DNA from: Rhodocollybia butyracea
Taxonomy: Eukaryota; Basidiomycota; Agaricomycetes; Agaricales; Omphalotaceae
DNA: 64,000 bases
NCBI GenBank assembly: GCA_015501585.1
Contig: JADNRY010000275.1
Location: 17,060-81,059 of the forward strand
Direction of reading: 5' to 3'
Every line of letters begins with the position of its first letter. Positions within the stretch are counted from its first letter, which is position 1. Position numbers and translations under genes: made by a program. The notes beneath the pieces are model-generated. The model searched no databases and was not told where the DNA came from. It was given only the letters and a program-made list of their open reading frames with translations. This document shows positions 43,216 through 52,473 of this stretch, piece after piece.

Positions 43216-45380
43216 TTAAAGTGATGGCCTACAAAATTGCGTTAGAAATGCATTACAGAGAGAAAATGTGCTCACTTTGCGGCCAGCTGGTCCCAAGTCA
43301 TTCCAGTGTCGAGTAAATTGGGTTTTGGTTCCTGCGGGGTTCGCGTCACACCATTTGATTTTACAGATAGATCCTGGTAAGATATAAGCGAAAAATAAAT
43401 GACATAGAAAAATAGTTATACCTGGCTTCGGTTGTGTTGTTGTTGGGCCTACGGGCCTTCCTGTCATTAACCTTCCGTTCTTCTGCAAGCACCTGTTAGA
43501 TAGACATAGATAGCATCGAGAAAAGACAAACCAGCTGTGGTGCTGGCGCTTGCCGTTTCCAAAAGCAGGGGGCGAGAGATCGGTGTCAAATCAAACAGAT
43601 CATCACTACAAACAATCTATGAGCAGGAAACCAAATAGAACAACCAAGAGCAAACTTACAGCACTCCACCAGTAGCCTGGAGAGCAAAAAGTTGATGAAC
43701 AAGTGCGCATATGCAAGATGAGAAGTAAATAACACACTTTTGCGACTGGAATATACACAGCCGGAACAGTCATTTTTGACGCGGAGTTAGCGAGAAAAGC
43801 TGATCTTGTTATTCGAGGCACCGCAGTACTTGACATAGAACTTGATGCGGGAAGTGGTGGCAGAGCCACATTTGACAACCTAGTTGATGGTAAAGGAAAG
43901 ATCGAGGTTGAATTCAGAGACAGAGTAGTGCTCGACGTTGGAGTAAGAGATGGAGCAGGAGTTGAAACTGAAGACGGAGCAGTGCTCGACATTGGAGTAA
44001 GAGATGGAGCAGGAGTTGAAACTGAAGACAGAGCAGTGCTCGATGTTGGAGTAAGAGATGGAGCAGGAGTCGAAATTGAACAAGGAGCAGCGCTCAACGT
44101 CAAAGTCGGAGATGGAGCAGGACTCGGCATTGAAATTGGATATAGAACTGGAGGTGGTGTTGGAATTGGAGACGAAGCAGCGGTTGACACTGAAATGGGA
44201 GATAAAGCAGGACTTGAGGCGGAAATCGGAGACAAAGTGGAATTCAACGTTGTTACAGGAAACGGGACAACCTCTGTCAAAGGTGCTGGAAAAGAATCTA
44301 TGACTGTCAGAGGAGTGGCGGCCACATTGATGTTGCTAGAGGTGATAGCTAAAGCAACCGCAACAGAAGCAGAAGCAGTTTCAGTCTTGGCCCGTTTCGG
44401 TTTGGTGTCACTGCTAATTAGTTTGGAGGCTTCTCTCTTCAACCCAGTAGTAGAGATGGGAAGGTCCTTGTTCTCGTCTTTGGGGCCATACGTATCATAC
44501 CAACCTGAATAGATATCTTTCGCAACTTCAGTTGCCTTCCAGTTGCTTTCCCCGTATGAAAGAACAGGATTTTGCGCACAAATCCGCTCTTCGTATTGCT
44601 GAAGAAACACTGACCCAAACTGCATGAATGTTCTTGGTGCCTCTCCCAGCCGTAATGCGTCAAAGCACATAGACCTAATACTACCCTGAATCTGTTCCAG
44701 AGTTTCTGCAGAGATTACAGTTCCATCTTTCTCCTGAAGGTAAAATGCTGGGTGGGGCTTCTTTGAGTCTTTCAAGCGAGCAAAGCCACTGATTTTCGAC
44801 TTTGACTTCTTTGCAGCGCGATAACTAACGGCGGTACAGTAGCTGATCTTCGGAAAGTCTGCTTGCTGGTGCTGGGGTACGTTCCATTTCGGTGGAGAGT
44901 TGATAAGTGATTTGATATTGGAAAATTCGTGGCCAATCGCAGTATACATGTTCCTAAAAGCAATTTCATTACAACGATATGAAGAAAAAAAATGACACTC
45001 ACTGTAGAAATTCCTGTTGAATCTTCAATTGATTCCTTTATGAAGATTAGATATGCATAACCGAACCATAATACCTAACTCACATGATAATACCAAGTTC
45101 ATTTTGCTGAGAAAAAGCAAAGCTGGAGGAAGATTGTGGCTAGAGAGTTCTCATAAGCATACAGGAGCGTTTGTGGAGGCTTTTGTGTACTGGCCTGATT
45201 CAAATAATTATGCTGGTGGCCGTTGGAAAAGAATTCTTGTTGAGGAGATATTGGACTGATGGCTGTGGAAGAAAAAGGATGGAAAGAGGTTGAAGGAGGT
45301 GCTGAGTTCATTTGAACAGAGTGAGAAGACGATTGAGGCTGAAAAGAGTGTGTATTGGATGCCATGTCATCGATATGCAT
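43216..45380 (-). CDS. multi-exon hypothetical protein with Pro/Ser/Thr repeats
   Basis: The minus-strand start is near 45380 (MHIDDMASNTHSFQPQ). A GTGAGT intron at about 45001-44951 leads to the large exon ending near 43740. That exon has a conserved-looking part (KISYCTAVSYRAAKKSKSKI, SMCFDALRLGEAPRTFMQFG, NPVLSYGESNWKATEVAKDI) followed by 18-aa repeats of the type SVSTPAPSLTPTSSTALS at 43.93-44.10 kb. Small downstream exons read GRLMTGRPVGPTTTQPKPG and CKIKWCDANPAGTKTQFTRH. I have no function for it. A stop in the first exon (after LQLCFFSAK) needs an intron or is damage. It is possibly transposon-associated cargo. Confidence 0.4.
43930..44105 (-). repeat. 54-bp coding repeat (18 aa)
   Basis: About three units of 54 bases encode PAPSLTPTSSTALSSVST variants. 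On the plus strand they read as GAGTAAGAGATGGAGCAGGA. Confidence 0.8.
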
Positions 45381-46542
45381 GATGGTAAGAGACAAGGTTT
45401 GAAATATTCTCATGCCATCAACGCGTAGTTTATTTCAAGTCCGATCGTGACTCTTCGCGACTTGGTATCTTATTAATACTTTTGTTCAATAAAATTATTT
45501 TTACATGGCCGTAAACATCTTCAGAGTATGAATTTCCACTTGAATAAGGATCAATGTTACCCATGCACTTTTAGCGCTTCAATTACATACAGGGTACCCG
45601 ATAGCTAAGTCCAAACTAAAACTAATCTCCATATATTCCGTTGTCTTGGTCTTCTGGCTCGTACCCTCCTAGATCAGTTACTTCAAGGCCTGGTTTTTCT
45701 ACCACAAAAAGACTTTCCTTCCAAGCCTCTCCCATCATAGTTGCGGATAACTCTGAGTGTGGCACCATACCTACTACAGACTTGATATCTTTTACGGGTA
45801 TGACAGCAAGATTATCTGCCCCTTGATACTTGCAAGATATCACAGTTCCAAACGAATCCTTGAGAAGCTGTGCATCTGGTTTAGAATACCGAGAAACCAT
45901 GGCCAATGTCTCTGGTTCAGCTTGATCATCTTCAAGATTCCCTTGAAAACGGAAATAGAACTGGATCTCAGCAAAATCGGGCTTGGCATGTACTGCTTGA
46001 ATCTACAAGAGAATGTTAGTCAGTACATGCATAAATATGGAAAATTGTACTTGCTTTCACGTTGCGTGCCATTCTCAAGTCCTCCACCTTCCCTTTCTCT
46101 TTCCAATAAGAACGAGCTATTTGACCATTGGGCAGACGGAGATGGCCCCAGTGGACAGCACGTGCAGTGGGAATATTCTCGTCCTGGAGATACTTGGCTA
46201 ATGCAGCATTTTCAATATCTTCAAGTGGTCGAGCACTTTGAGCAGTTGGGTGAAGAAGGACATACTTGTCACCAAGATCTTCAGCTGTGGATGGAATGTG
46301 ATCTTCCTTGCCATGATGACGATCTAGCTGAGCTGGGAGCATGGATTTCTGTTATGACTCGATCAATAGTCTCGTCCAAACCTTCACAGTACGTAACTCG
46401 GCAGTAAAAATGATAAGAGAAATTAATGAGATTATAGAGCAAGCCTTTCCGTTCGTTGAAACCGCTAGGCAAAAAATATATACTCAAACAACTAGGCTCA
46501 AGTAAAGTTAGTAACTAGTTTGTAATACGAAACTCACAGAAC

Positions 46543-46900
46543 TTATTATTTGGAGATAGCTCGACAAATAATAATATGATTACCCTCGGAGATAGCTCAA
46601 CAAGCAGTAATATGAATCAGAACTAGTACTCGGAGATGGCTCAACAAGTAGTAGTGAGTGTGGTGTCTAGTACTCGGAGATAGCTCAACAAGTAATAGTG
46701 AGTGTGATGTCTAATACTCGGAGATAGCTCAACAAGTAATAGGAAGTTGCAACTTGGAGATAGCTCAACAAGTGGCAATTAAAGAAGTATTCACTAGGAG
46801 ATAGCTCAACAGGTGAATATTAGTGGATACAACTTGGAGTTAGCTCAACAAGATGTATAAATGTGTATTGTAGCTTGGAGATAGCTCAACAAGATACAAT
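46543..46900 (-). repeat. nine bulged hairpins (3' LTR)
   Basis: In the sense strand each unit reads arm, TTGAGCTATCTC, complementary arm. Examples of arms: ATTGTATCTTG/CAAGCTACAAT, ATACATCTTG/CAAGTTGTAT, ATTCACCTG/CTAGTGAAT, TTGCCACTTG/CAAGTTGCAA, CTATTACTTG/CGAGTATTAG, TTATTATTTG/CAAATAATAA. Confidence 0.9.
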
Positions 46901-47054
46901 GAGTTGGTCTGGTGATTCACACAAGTGATAACAGCAAACAAGTGGGGGTTTGGATTTAAGAAAAATAATACGTCTACCGTACATTGGTAAATCTAGACTA
47001 CTTATATACTGTGCAATGTGTACTAGTTAGGAAATGCTGCGGAATGACTAGATT

Positions 47055-47189
47055 TGAGTCATAACTGCGGAAATACTGCGGATGAGTCAGTCTGACTATG
47101 TAATGCTGTGCAATGACTAATATTGAGTCATGTATGCGGAACCGTAGTTGACTCAGATATCTGGCTGTGCAATGGCTGATATTGAGTCA
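47055..47189 (-). promoter_or_regulatory. five TGASTCA sites in U3 (3' LTR copy)
   Basis: TGAGTCA or TGACTCA occurs at 47055-47061, 47083-47089, 47124-47130, 47149-47155 and 47183-47189. This is the Gcn4/AP-1 consensus. The same cluster lies in the promoter-active 5' LTR from 52520. Just upstream in the sense direction are several TGACATCA/TGATGTCA sites (47200-47390). The solo LTR at 9.4 kb lacks the TGASTCA cluster. Confidence 0.6.
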
Positions 47190-47593
47190 TTGATGTAAAG
47201 AGGCTATGCAATGATGTCATAGCTGTGGAGCACTGATGTGATATCGTAACTGCGGAGCAATGGAATGACATCATGATTGTGGAGTAGGAATGATGTCATA
47301 ACTGCGGAGCAGTAAGATGACATCATAACTGTGGAGCATCAGAACTGTGGAGTAGTAGAATGATGTCATGGCGTAACATGCAGTGACTGGTGTTCAATCA
47401 TTCTAGTGGAACCGAAGTTGATTAACAGTATGTTCATGTGTGCAACATTATGCCAAATAATGTAGAGAAAATGAGTAATGAACATAAAATGTATATGTTA
47501 AGTAGAAATCTTAATGATAGTAGTAGTAGTTGGTTAATAATAATAGAAAAAGATGCATATATGCTTATAGTTTGGGTATGGGTCATAACAGTA

Positions 47594-47603
47594 CCCCCCG
47601 CTT
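47594..47603 (-). other. polypurine tract
   Basis: The minus strand reads AAGCGGGGGG, three bases before the 3' LTR; it is expected to prime plus-strand DNA synthesis. Confidence 0.65.
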
Positions 47604-48368
47604 AAGGCCGAAACCCTCTGAGGCCAGCAATGTGCTGCTTTGTGGATGTTGTCAAGCTTTTGTAGTGCTAGTTGAATGTTTACAGCTTTCAGCATGACTA
47701 TGATATGTTGGGGCAATGTTCAAGTTTTTGCAACATTTCTGGGTGATTTCCACAGCTGGTCTGGTTGAATGGTCAAGAGCTAATGTGCATGGCCTTCAGG
47801 CAATTAGATGTCAAGTTTCTAGATTGTGGTTCTGCAGAGTTGTTCATTGGACATCATTTGTTGCTCCATGCTGCCAGACTCTTGGTTAAGGGGATTCTTG
47901 CCTGGTTTTAAACTGCATAACTTTATTTTATTTCATTTTTGGCTTGTGCTCAACTGAAAGTTGAGATTTGAGTATCATGGAACATCAAAGCTGATCAGTT
48001 CTCTGATGTTTGGGCATTATATTTGGGAATCATATGGGTCATGAATAATAGCATTGTAAGATCATTAGGGTGTCATGGTAGCAGCATTGGGGCTGAGTAT
48101 GCTCTGGGTTATTTGAGGGTCTTGTTTTGAATTTTTTTAGTTGGCTAAAGGTTCATCTTGTAGGAGATGGTGTCACTATAAGGCTAACCAGTGGTGGTTT
48201 CTCTTCTGCATATGGGTATCTTGATGAAGGTAGAGGTGAATTAAATTTTATAGGAGAATAACTTGGTGCTGATAACAATTGGATGAAGAGAAATTAAAGA
48301 ATTAATGGCTAGTCCCTAGGTCTCTCCTATTCTTCCTTGGCCATGAAGTGTTCTCTTGTATGTGGTTC
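47604..48368 (-). other. noncoding 3' region of the gag-only element
   Basis: About 760 bases between the Gag stop and the polypurine tract without a frame of note. There is no remnant of pol. Confidence 0.6.
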
Positions 48369-51300
48369 CTATATTTCCCCTCCTTCAGGGTCTCCTTCCA
48401 AGAGTGTGCTGTCAATATCAATGACTTCACCCTCAACTTCAAGCATAATATTGCTTGGTGTGTCACTGGAAGTGTCCATAAATGTGGCCCGACCCAATAC
48501 ACTATTGTGCCGTTGTGGGCAGTTTCTGGCAAAATGGCCCATCTCACCACAGTAGGTGCAAGCCCCTTTTGCTCGTCTTTGGTCATACTCCTCTTGAGTG
48601 ACCCAAGCCATTTGTACTACAGCTGAAGCCTCATTGACATTATCATTTCTAGAACTATTGCGATTCATTCTAGATTGCCTTTGAGTCTGAGTGTTAGATG
48701 TAGGAGCTTCCTGCAGTTGAACTTGTGTTGTATAATTATTTGGCGGGTTGTTCTGATCAAAAATCATGTTTGCAGCGGTGGAGTAGCTGTTTCCTGACTG
48801 GTTGTGGTCAAGGGTTTGATTATTTGTATTTTCATTTTGGATAGTGTTATTCCCAGTTCTGAAATTATTCCCAAGCCCAGAGTCATTGAATGCTTCTCGT
48901 GCGCCATCAATATCTAGTAGCCTATCGACAACATCCTGATATGTTTCTGGTAAATTGCCAACCATTGTTAGGCGGTTGCGCAGGTCTGGTCGGATCTGAT
49001 TCAGAAGTCTCCATCTCTTAGCAGGGTCATTGTAAGTAGTGCGGTTAGCAATATCTTCAAACTTGACTAAAAAGTCTGCAAATGATTCCCTGGGGACTTG
49101 TAGACATTTGTCTAGTTGTGACTGAGCATGCATTTTCTCATCATGGAGACCAAACATGCGTCCAAACAACTTAACAAACTCAGACCAGATATTCAATGCT
49201 GGAATGCAGGATTCATTCTCTCCATTGGCCTGTTGTTCTACTAGATTATTGTAGTACTTTGCTGCAGCTCCTGTAAGGTATGATGCGGCAAATGTAATTT
49301 TAGAATTATCTATAGAGTAAGTCATTGGCTTTGCATTGAACATTATCAGCACTGAATTTAGAAATGCTCTCCAAGCGGCTCTGTTACATCCGTCAAATGG
49401 AGTTGGTTTGTTGATGTCAAGCTTTGACTCTCTCGTCAGAGCTCTAGTGGCTTCTTCATTCCTTCTTTTCTGTTCCTCTCTTTCCGGATTGTGCTCATTG
49501 CCATTTCTACCATCACGTCCATCTCTTCCATCTCTTCCATCTCTTCCGTCTTTACAGCAGCAACAATGAGATCTGCCACAAGGCTGTTTTGGAGGTTCAC
49601 CATCATTTGGTGGTGGAGGAGGTTCATTGGGTCTGCTGTTCCTGTAGGAATTGTTTCCGTTGTTCTCACCATTGCTTCTGCTTTGGTCATTCCCTTCACT
49701 ATGATTTCCAGGGTCATCTGGTGGTGGGGGTGATGGTGGCGCTCCTCCTGATACTTGGACAGGTGCCTTGCCTTTGTTTGGGATGAATAGGTAACTATTG
49801 ATTGGCAAAAATTCATTTGCTTCAACAGCCCAATTCAGACCTAAAGGTGACCTAGGTACAACAGTCTTATGAGTCTGTGGAACCCAACCATGATGTTCTG
49901 TGAGCAATGGTGTTGGCTCTACCAGGTGCACAGGAGATTGGATAGGAATGGGAATGTGAGTGGAGTCAAATGTGTTTTTTATGACTTGTGTCTCAGGAAA
50001 TACCTGCTGACTTGTTGAGGCTTGAGCAGTTTCATATTTTGTAGGTAGTGCAAAATTCTGCTTTCTGCTTCTAAGTCTTGTATTTCCTTTCCCTTGATCA
50101 AATGGTGTGTGACTACCACTGGCATGAGGTGGTTCATCATGTTGAAGTTGAGTCCTAGAGTGATCATGTTGATTTGCATTTCTCACTACTTGTTCCATTT
50201 TTTCAACAGGGTTAGTCACTAATGGCATATGTATTGTGGGTTGAATAATTGGTATATTAACATTTTGAGGACTTGGTGGTTGAACCCTTCTTGTCCAGGC
50301 AGGTATTCTGTCAGTCTCATTAGAGCTTTCATTTTGCCTAGAGTTCCTCTCTGTAAGTGGAACATGAGTTTCTTCCACATTTCTTGTGTTCTCAACTGAT
50401 TGATTTCTTTGTATGGAGGTTTGTGCACTTGGTGGAACTTCTGCTTTTGATGAGGTTTGCACTGGTGTGTGAACACTTGGTGCATTTTCCTGTACTTTGG
50501 CCATCTGGCTCATATGAACAGAAGGTGCTAATTCTGCACTAGTGCTACTTCTTGCCCTCAATAAAACTTGAACTCCATTCCTTTGTGTCTCGTTATACAG
50601 GTATGTTAACATTTGGCTATTCCTTTTGTCTGATATCTGCTGATACAGACTTGGACTTAGTAATGCAAGCTCACTCTGACCTAGTCTTTCCAACTGTTGA
50701 ACCCATTGCCAAGGCTGAGCATTTCTGCTTCTATAGCCTAATGACTCTAAGAATATTTGGCATTGTTGACTAAGTCTGTCAAACTGTGTCTGTCCATTTT
50801 GAAGCTGGTTCAAAATTGGTACACTATTGCTTGACTTATGTGAGTCTTGTTTTGCTGAGCTTTTTACTGAGCTTTTGGAAGATCCACTTGGTGATGGGAT
50901 GTTCCTGACAGTTAAAACTGGTTGCAAAACTTGCAATTGAACAGGTGATTGTTCATGTCCTTGTGACTGGTTTAAACTCCTAACAGCACTTAAAGCAGTA
51001 TGGTCTGACTGAGAATTGTGAGATTGCTGTGGTGGGAACTCATGATGTGAGCTACTATGAGCCACAGAATGCTCTTGGATTTCCTCAGGGACTACAGACA
51101 ATGGAGACCTTCTAACAGGCTCAGATTGTCTTGTACTTGGCCTTGTAAGAGATTGTTGTTCTCTATACTGTGCTTGTAGCGAGTCAAAAAATTCAATTAT
51201 AGGTGTCTGTGATTGATTCACAATTGCTTGTGGCAATACATTCCTACTAATTGACTGTATGGGTGACGAGTGGCGGCTGTGTGAAGGATTTTGTTGAGGT

Positions 51301-51785
51301 TCTGAGACCTGAAGTATATCCCTGTTTTGCCTTGTAGAGTGTTCACTCTGAGATTTATGTGTTTCAGATTGCACAGAATGACTATGATGTGAAGAAGGTA
51401 GAGGTATAATTGTTGCAAAATCAGGAATTTGCTGCTGTTGTCCTCGCAAACCACGTTCAACTGAATGACTGGTGGAATGGTCATCATGACGAGCAAAGAT
51501 CTGGGCAATTTCTGCAGTAGTAGGCACTCTAACTTCCTGAACCACAGTTTCATTGAAATTTGATCCATTTGATCCAATATGAACTCTCCGCATTACTACA
51601 ACTTCACCTTCTGAAATATCAGTGGGTGTCCAATTGCTGGTATTTCCAACATTGGAAATGTCTTGTCCCAGTGTATATCCTGGAGCATTAAAACCAGTTG
51701 GAATAGTTTGGATACTAGAGCCTTGAACAAATGTTTGAGGGTTCTGGTGAGACCCTGTGCGGGTTCTAGTTGTTTGTGTAGACAT
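48369..51785 (-). CDS. Gag-like protein, 1138 aa, intact
   Basis: This is an uninterrupted frame from ATG 51785, 31 bases inside the 5' LTR. Residues 1 to about 680 are Gln/Ser/Asn/Pro-rich and probably disordered. Around 690-780 come poly-Pro, CGRSHCCCCKDG and a run of DGR triplets, then charged EREEQKRRNEEATRALTRE. Residues of about 790-960 form a retrotransposon capsid domain (KPTPFDGCNRAAWRAFLNSV, AASYLTGAAAKYYNNLV, ALNIWSEFVKLFGRMFGLHD, LRNRLTMVGNLPETYQDVVD). A CCHC knuckle, CTYCGEMGHFARNC, is at about 1076-1089, and the tail is acidic. It would assemble particles and package the element RNA; reverse transcriptase and integrase must come from another element. Confidence 0.93.
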   Translation of the reverse strand: MSTQTTRTRTGSHQNPQTFVQGSSIQTIPTGFNAPGYTLGQDISNVGNTSNWTPTDISEGEVVVMRRVHIGSNGSNFNETVVQEVRVPTTAEIAQIFARHDDHSTSHSVERGLRGQQQQIPDFATIIPLPSSHHSHSVQSETHKSQSEHSTRQNRDILQVSEPQQNPSHSRHSSPIQSISRNVLPQAIVNQSQTPIIEFFDSLQAQYREQQSLTRPSTRQSEPVRRSPLSVVPEEIQEHSVAHSSSHHEFPPQQSHNSQSDHTALSAVRSLNQSQGHEQSPVQLQVLQPVLTVRNIPSPSGSSKSSVKSSAKQDSHKSSNSVPILNQLQNGQTQFDRLSQQCQIFLESLGYRSRNAQPWQWVQQLERLGQSELALLSPSLYQQISDKRNSQMLTYLYNETQRNGVQVLLRARSSTSAELAPSVHMSQMAKVQENAPSVHTPVQTSSKAEVPPSAQTSIQRNQSVENTRNVEETHVPLTERNSRQNESSNETDRIPAWTRRVQPPSPQNVNIPIIQPTIHMPLVTNPVEKMEQVVRNANQHDHSRTQLQHDEPPHASGSHTPFDQGKGNTRLRSRKQNFALPTKYETAQASTSQQVFPETQVIKNTFDSTHIPIPIQSPVHLVEPTPLLTEHHGWVPQTHKTVVPRSPLGLNWAVEANEFLPINSYLFIPNKGKAPVQVSGGAPPSPPPPDDPGNHSEGNDQSRSNGENNGNNSYRNSRPNEPPPPPNDGEPPKQPCGRSHCCCCKDGRDGRDGRDGRDGRNGNEHNPEREEQKRRNEEATRALTRESKLDINKPTPFDGCNRAAWRAFLNSVLIMFNAKPMTYSIDNSKITFAASYLTGAAAKYYNNLVEQQANGENESCIPALNIWSEFVKLFGRMFGLHDEKMHAQSQLDKCLQVPRESFADFLVKFEDIANRTTYNDPAKRWRLLNQIRPDLRNRLTMVGNLPETYQDVVDRLLDIDGAREAFNDSGLGNNFRTGNNTIQNENTNNQTLDHNQSGNSYSTAANMIFDQNNPPNNYTTQVQLQEAPTSNTQTQRQSRMNRNSSRNDNVNEASAVVQMAWVTQEEYDQRRAKGACTYCGEMGHFARNCPQRHNSVLGRATFMDTSSDTPSNIMLEVEGEVIDIDSTLLEGDPEGGEI

Positions 51786-51802
51786 TTAATGGGGGCGGGT
51801 AG

Positions 51803-51814
51803 AGACGTATTATT
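51803..51814 (-). other. primer-binding site complementary to the mRNA 5' end (self-priming)
   Basis: On the minus strand AATAATACGTCT begins one base after the 5' LTR. It is the exact complement of AGACGTATTATT at 52440-52429, which lies about 30 bases after TATATAAG and so at the predicted transcript start. A further three pairs (ACC with GGT) follow a two-base bulge. No tRNA-type TGG start is present. Confidence 0.75.
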
Positions 51815-52008
51815 ATGTTATGACTCGATCAATAGTCTCGTCCAAACCTTCACAGTACGTAACTCGGCAGTAAAAATGATAAGAGAAATTAATGAGATTA
51901 TAGAGCAAGCCTTTCCGTTCGTTGAAACCGCTAGGCAAAAAATATATACTCAAACAACTAGGCTCAAGTAAAGTTAGTAACTAGTTTGTAATACGAAACT
52001 CACAGAAC

Positions 52009-52366
52009 TTATTATTTGGAGATAGCTCGACAAATAATAATATGATTACCCTCGGAGATAGCTCAACAAGCAGTAATATGAATCAGAACTAGTACTCGGA
52101 GATGGCTCAACAAGTAGTAGTGAGTGTGGTGTCTAGTACTCGGAGATAGCTCAACAAGTAATAGTGAGTGTGATGTCTAATACTCGGAGATAGCTCAACA
52201 AGTAATAGGAAGTTGCAACTTGGAGATAGCTCAACAAGTGGCAATTAAAGAAGTATTCACTAGGAGATAGCTCAACAGGTGAATATTAGTGGATACAACT
52301 TGGAGTTAGCTCAACAAGATGTATAAATGTGTATTGTAGCTTGGAGATAGCTCAACAAGATACAAT
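52009..52366 (-). repeat. nine bulged hairpins (5' LTR, in the transcribed leader)
   Basis: Same sequences as 46543-46900. Because the predicted transcript starts at about 52443, all nine lie in the 5' leader RNA. Confidence 0.9.
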
Positions 52367-52465
52367 GAGTTGGTCTGGTGATTCACACAAGTGATAACAG
52401 CAAACAAGTGGGGTTTGGATTTAAGAAAAATAATACGTCTACCGTACATTGGTAAATCTAGACTA

Positions 52466-52473
52466 CTTATATA
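52466..52473 (-). promoter_or_regulatory. TATA box of the 5' LTR
   Basis: TATATAAG on the minus strand, 30 bases before GGTAGACGTATTATT. Confidence 0.75.

Larger units (their letters stand above)
46350..47590 (-). repeat. 3' LTR of the gag-only element
   Basis: In the minus sense: U3 with TGATGTCA- and TGAGTCA-type sites, TATATAAG (47008-47001), predicted RNA start near 46978, hairpin array 46900-46543, end at 46350. Confidence 0.95.

Noticed and set aside
43928..44512. 194-codon plus-strand frame with Val/Gly/Ala/Glu repeats
   Set aside because: It is the antisense of the Pro/Ser/Thr repeat exon on the minus strand; the repeat keeps several frames open.
49491..49733. Ile/Ser/Val-rich plus frame
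   Set aside because: Antisense of the DGR and Pro repeats in the Gag frame.
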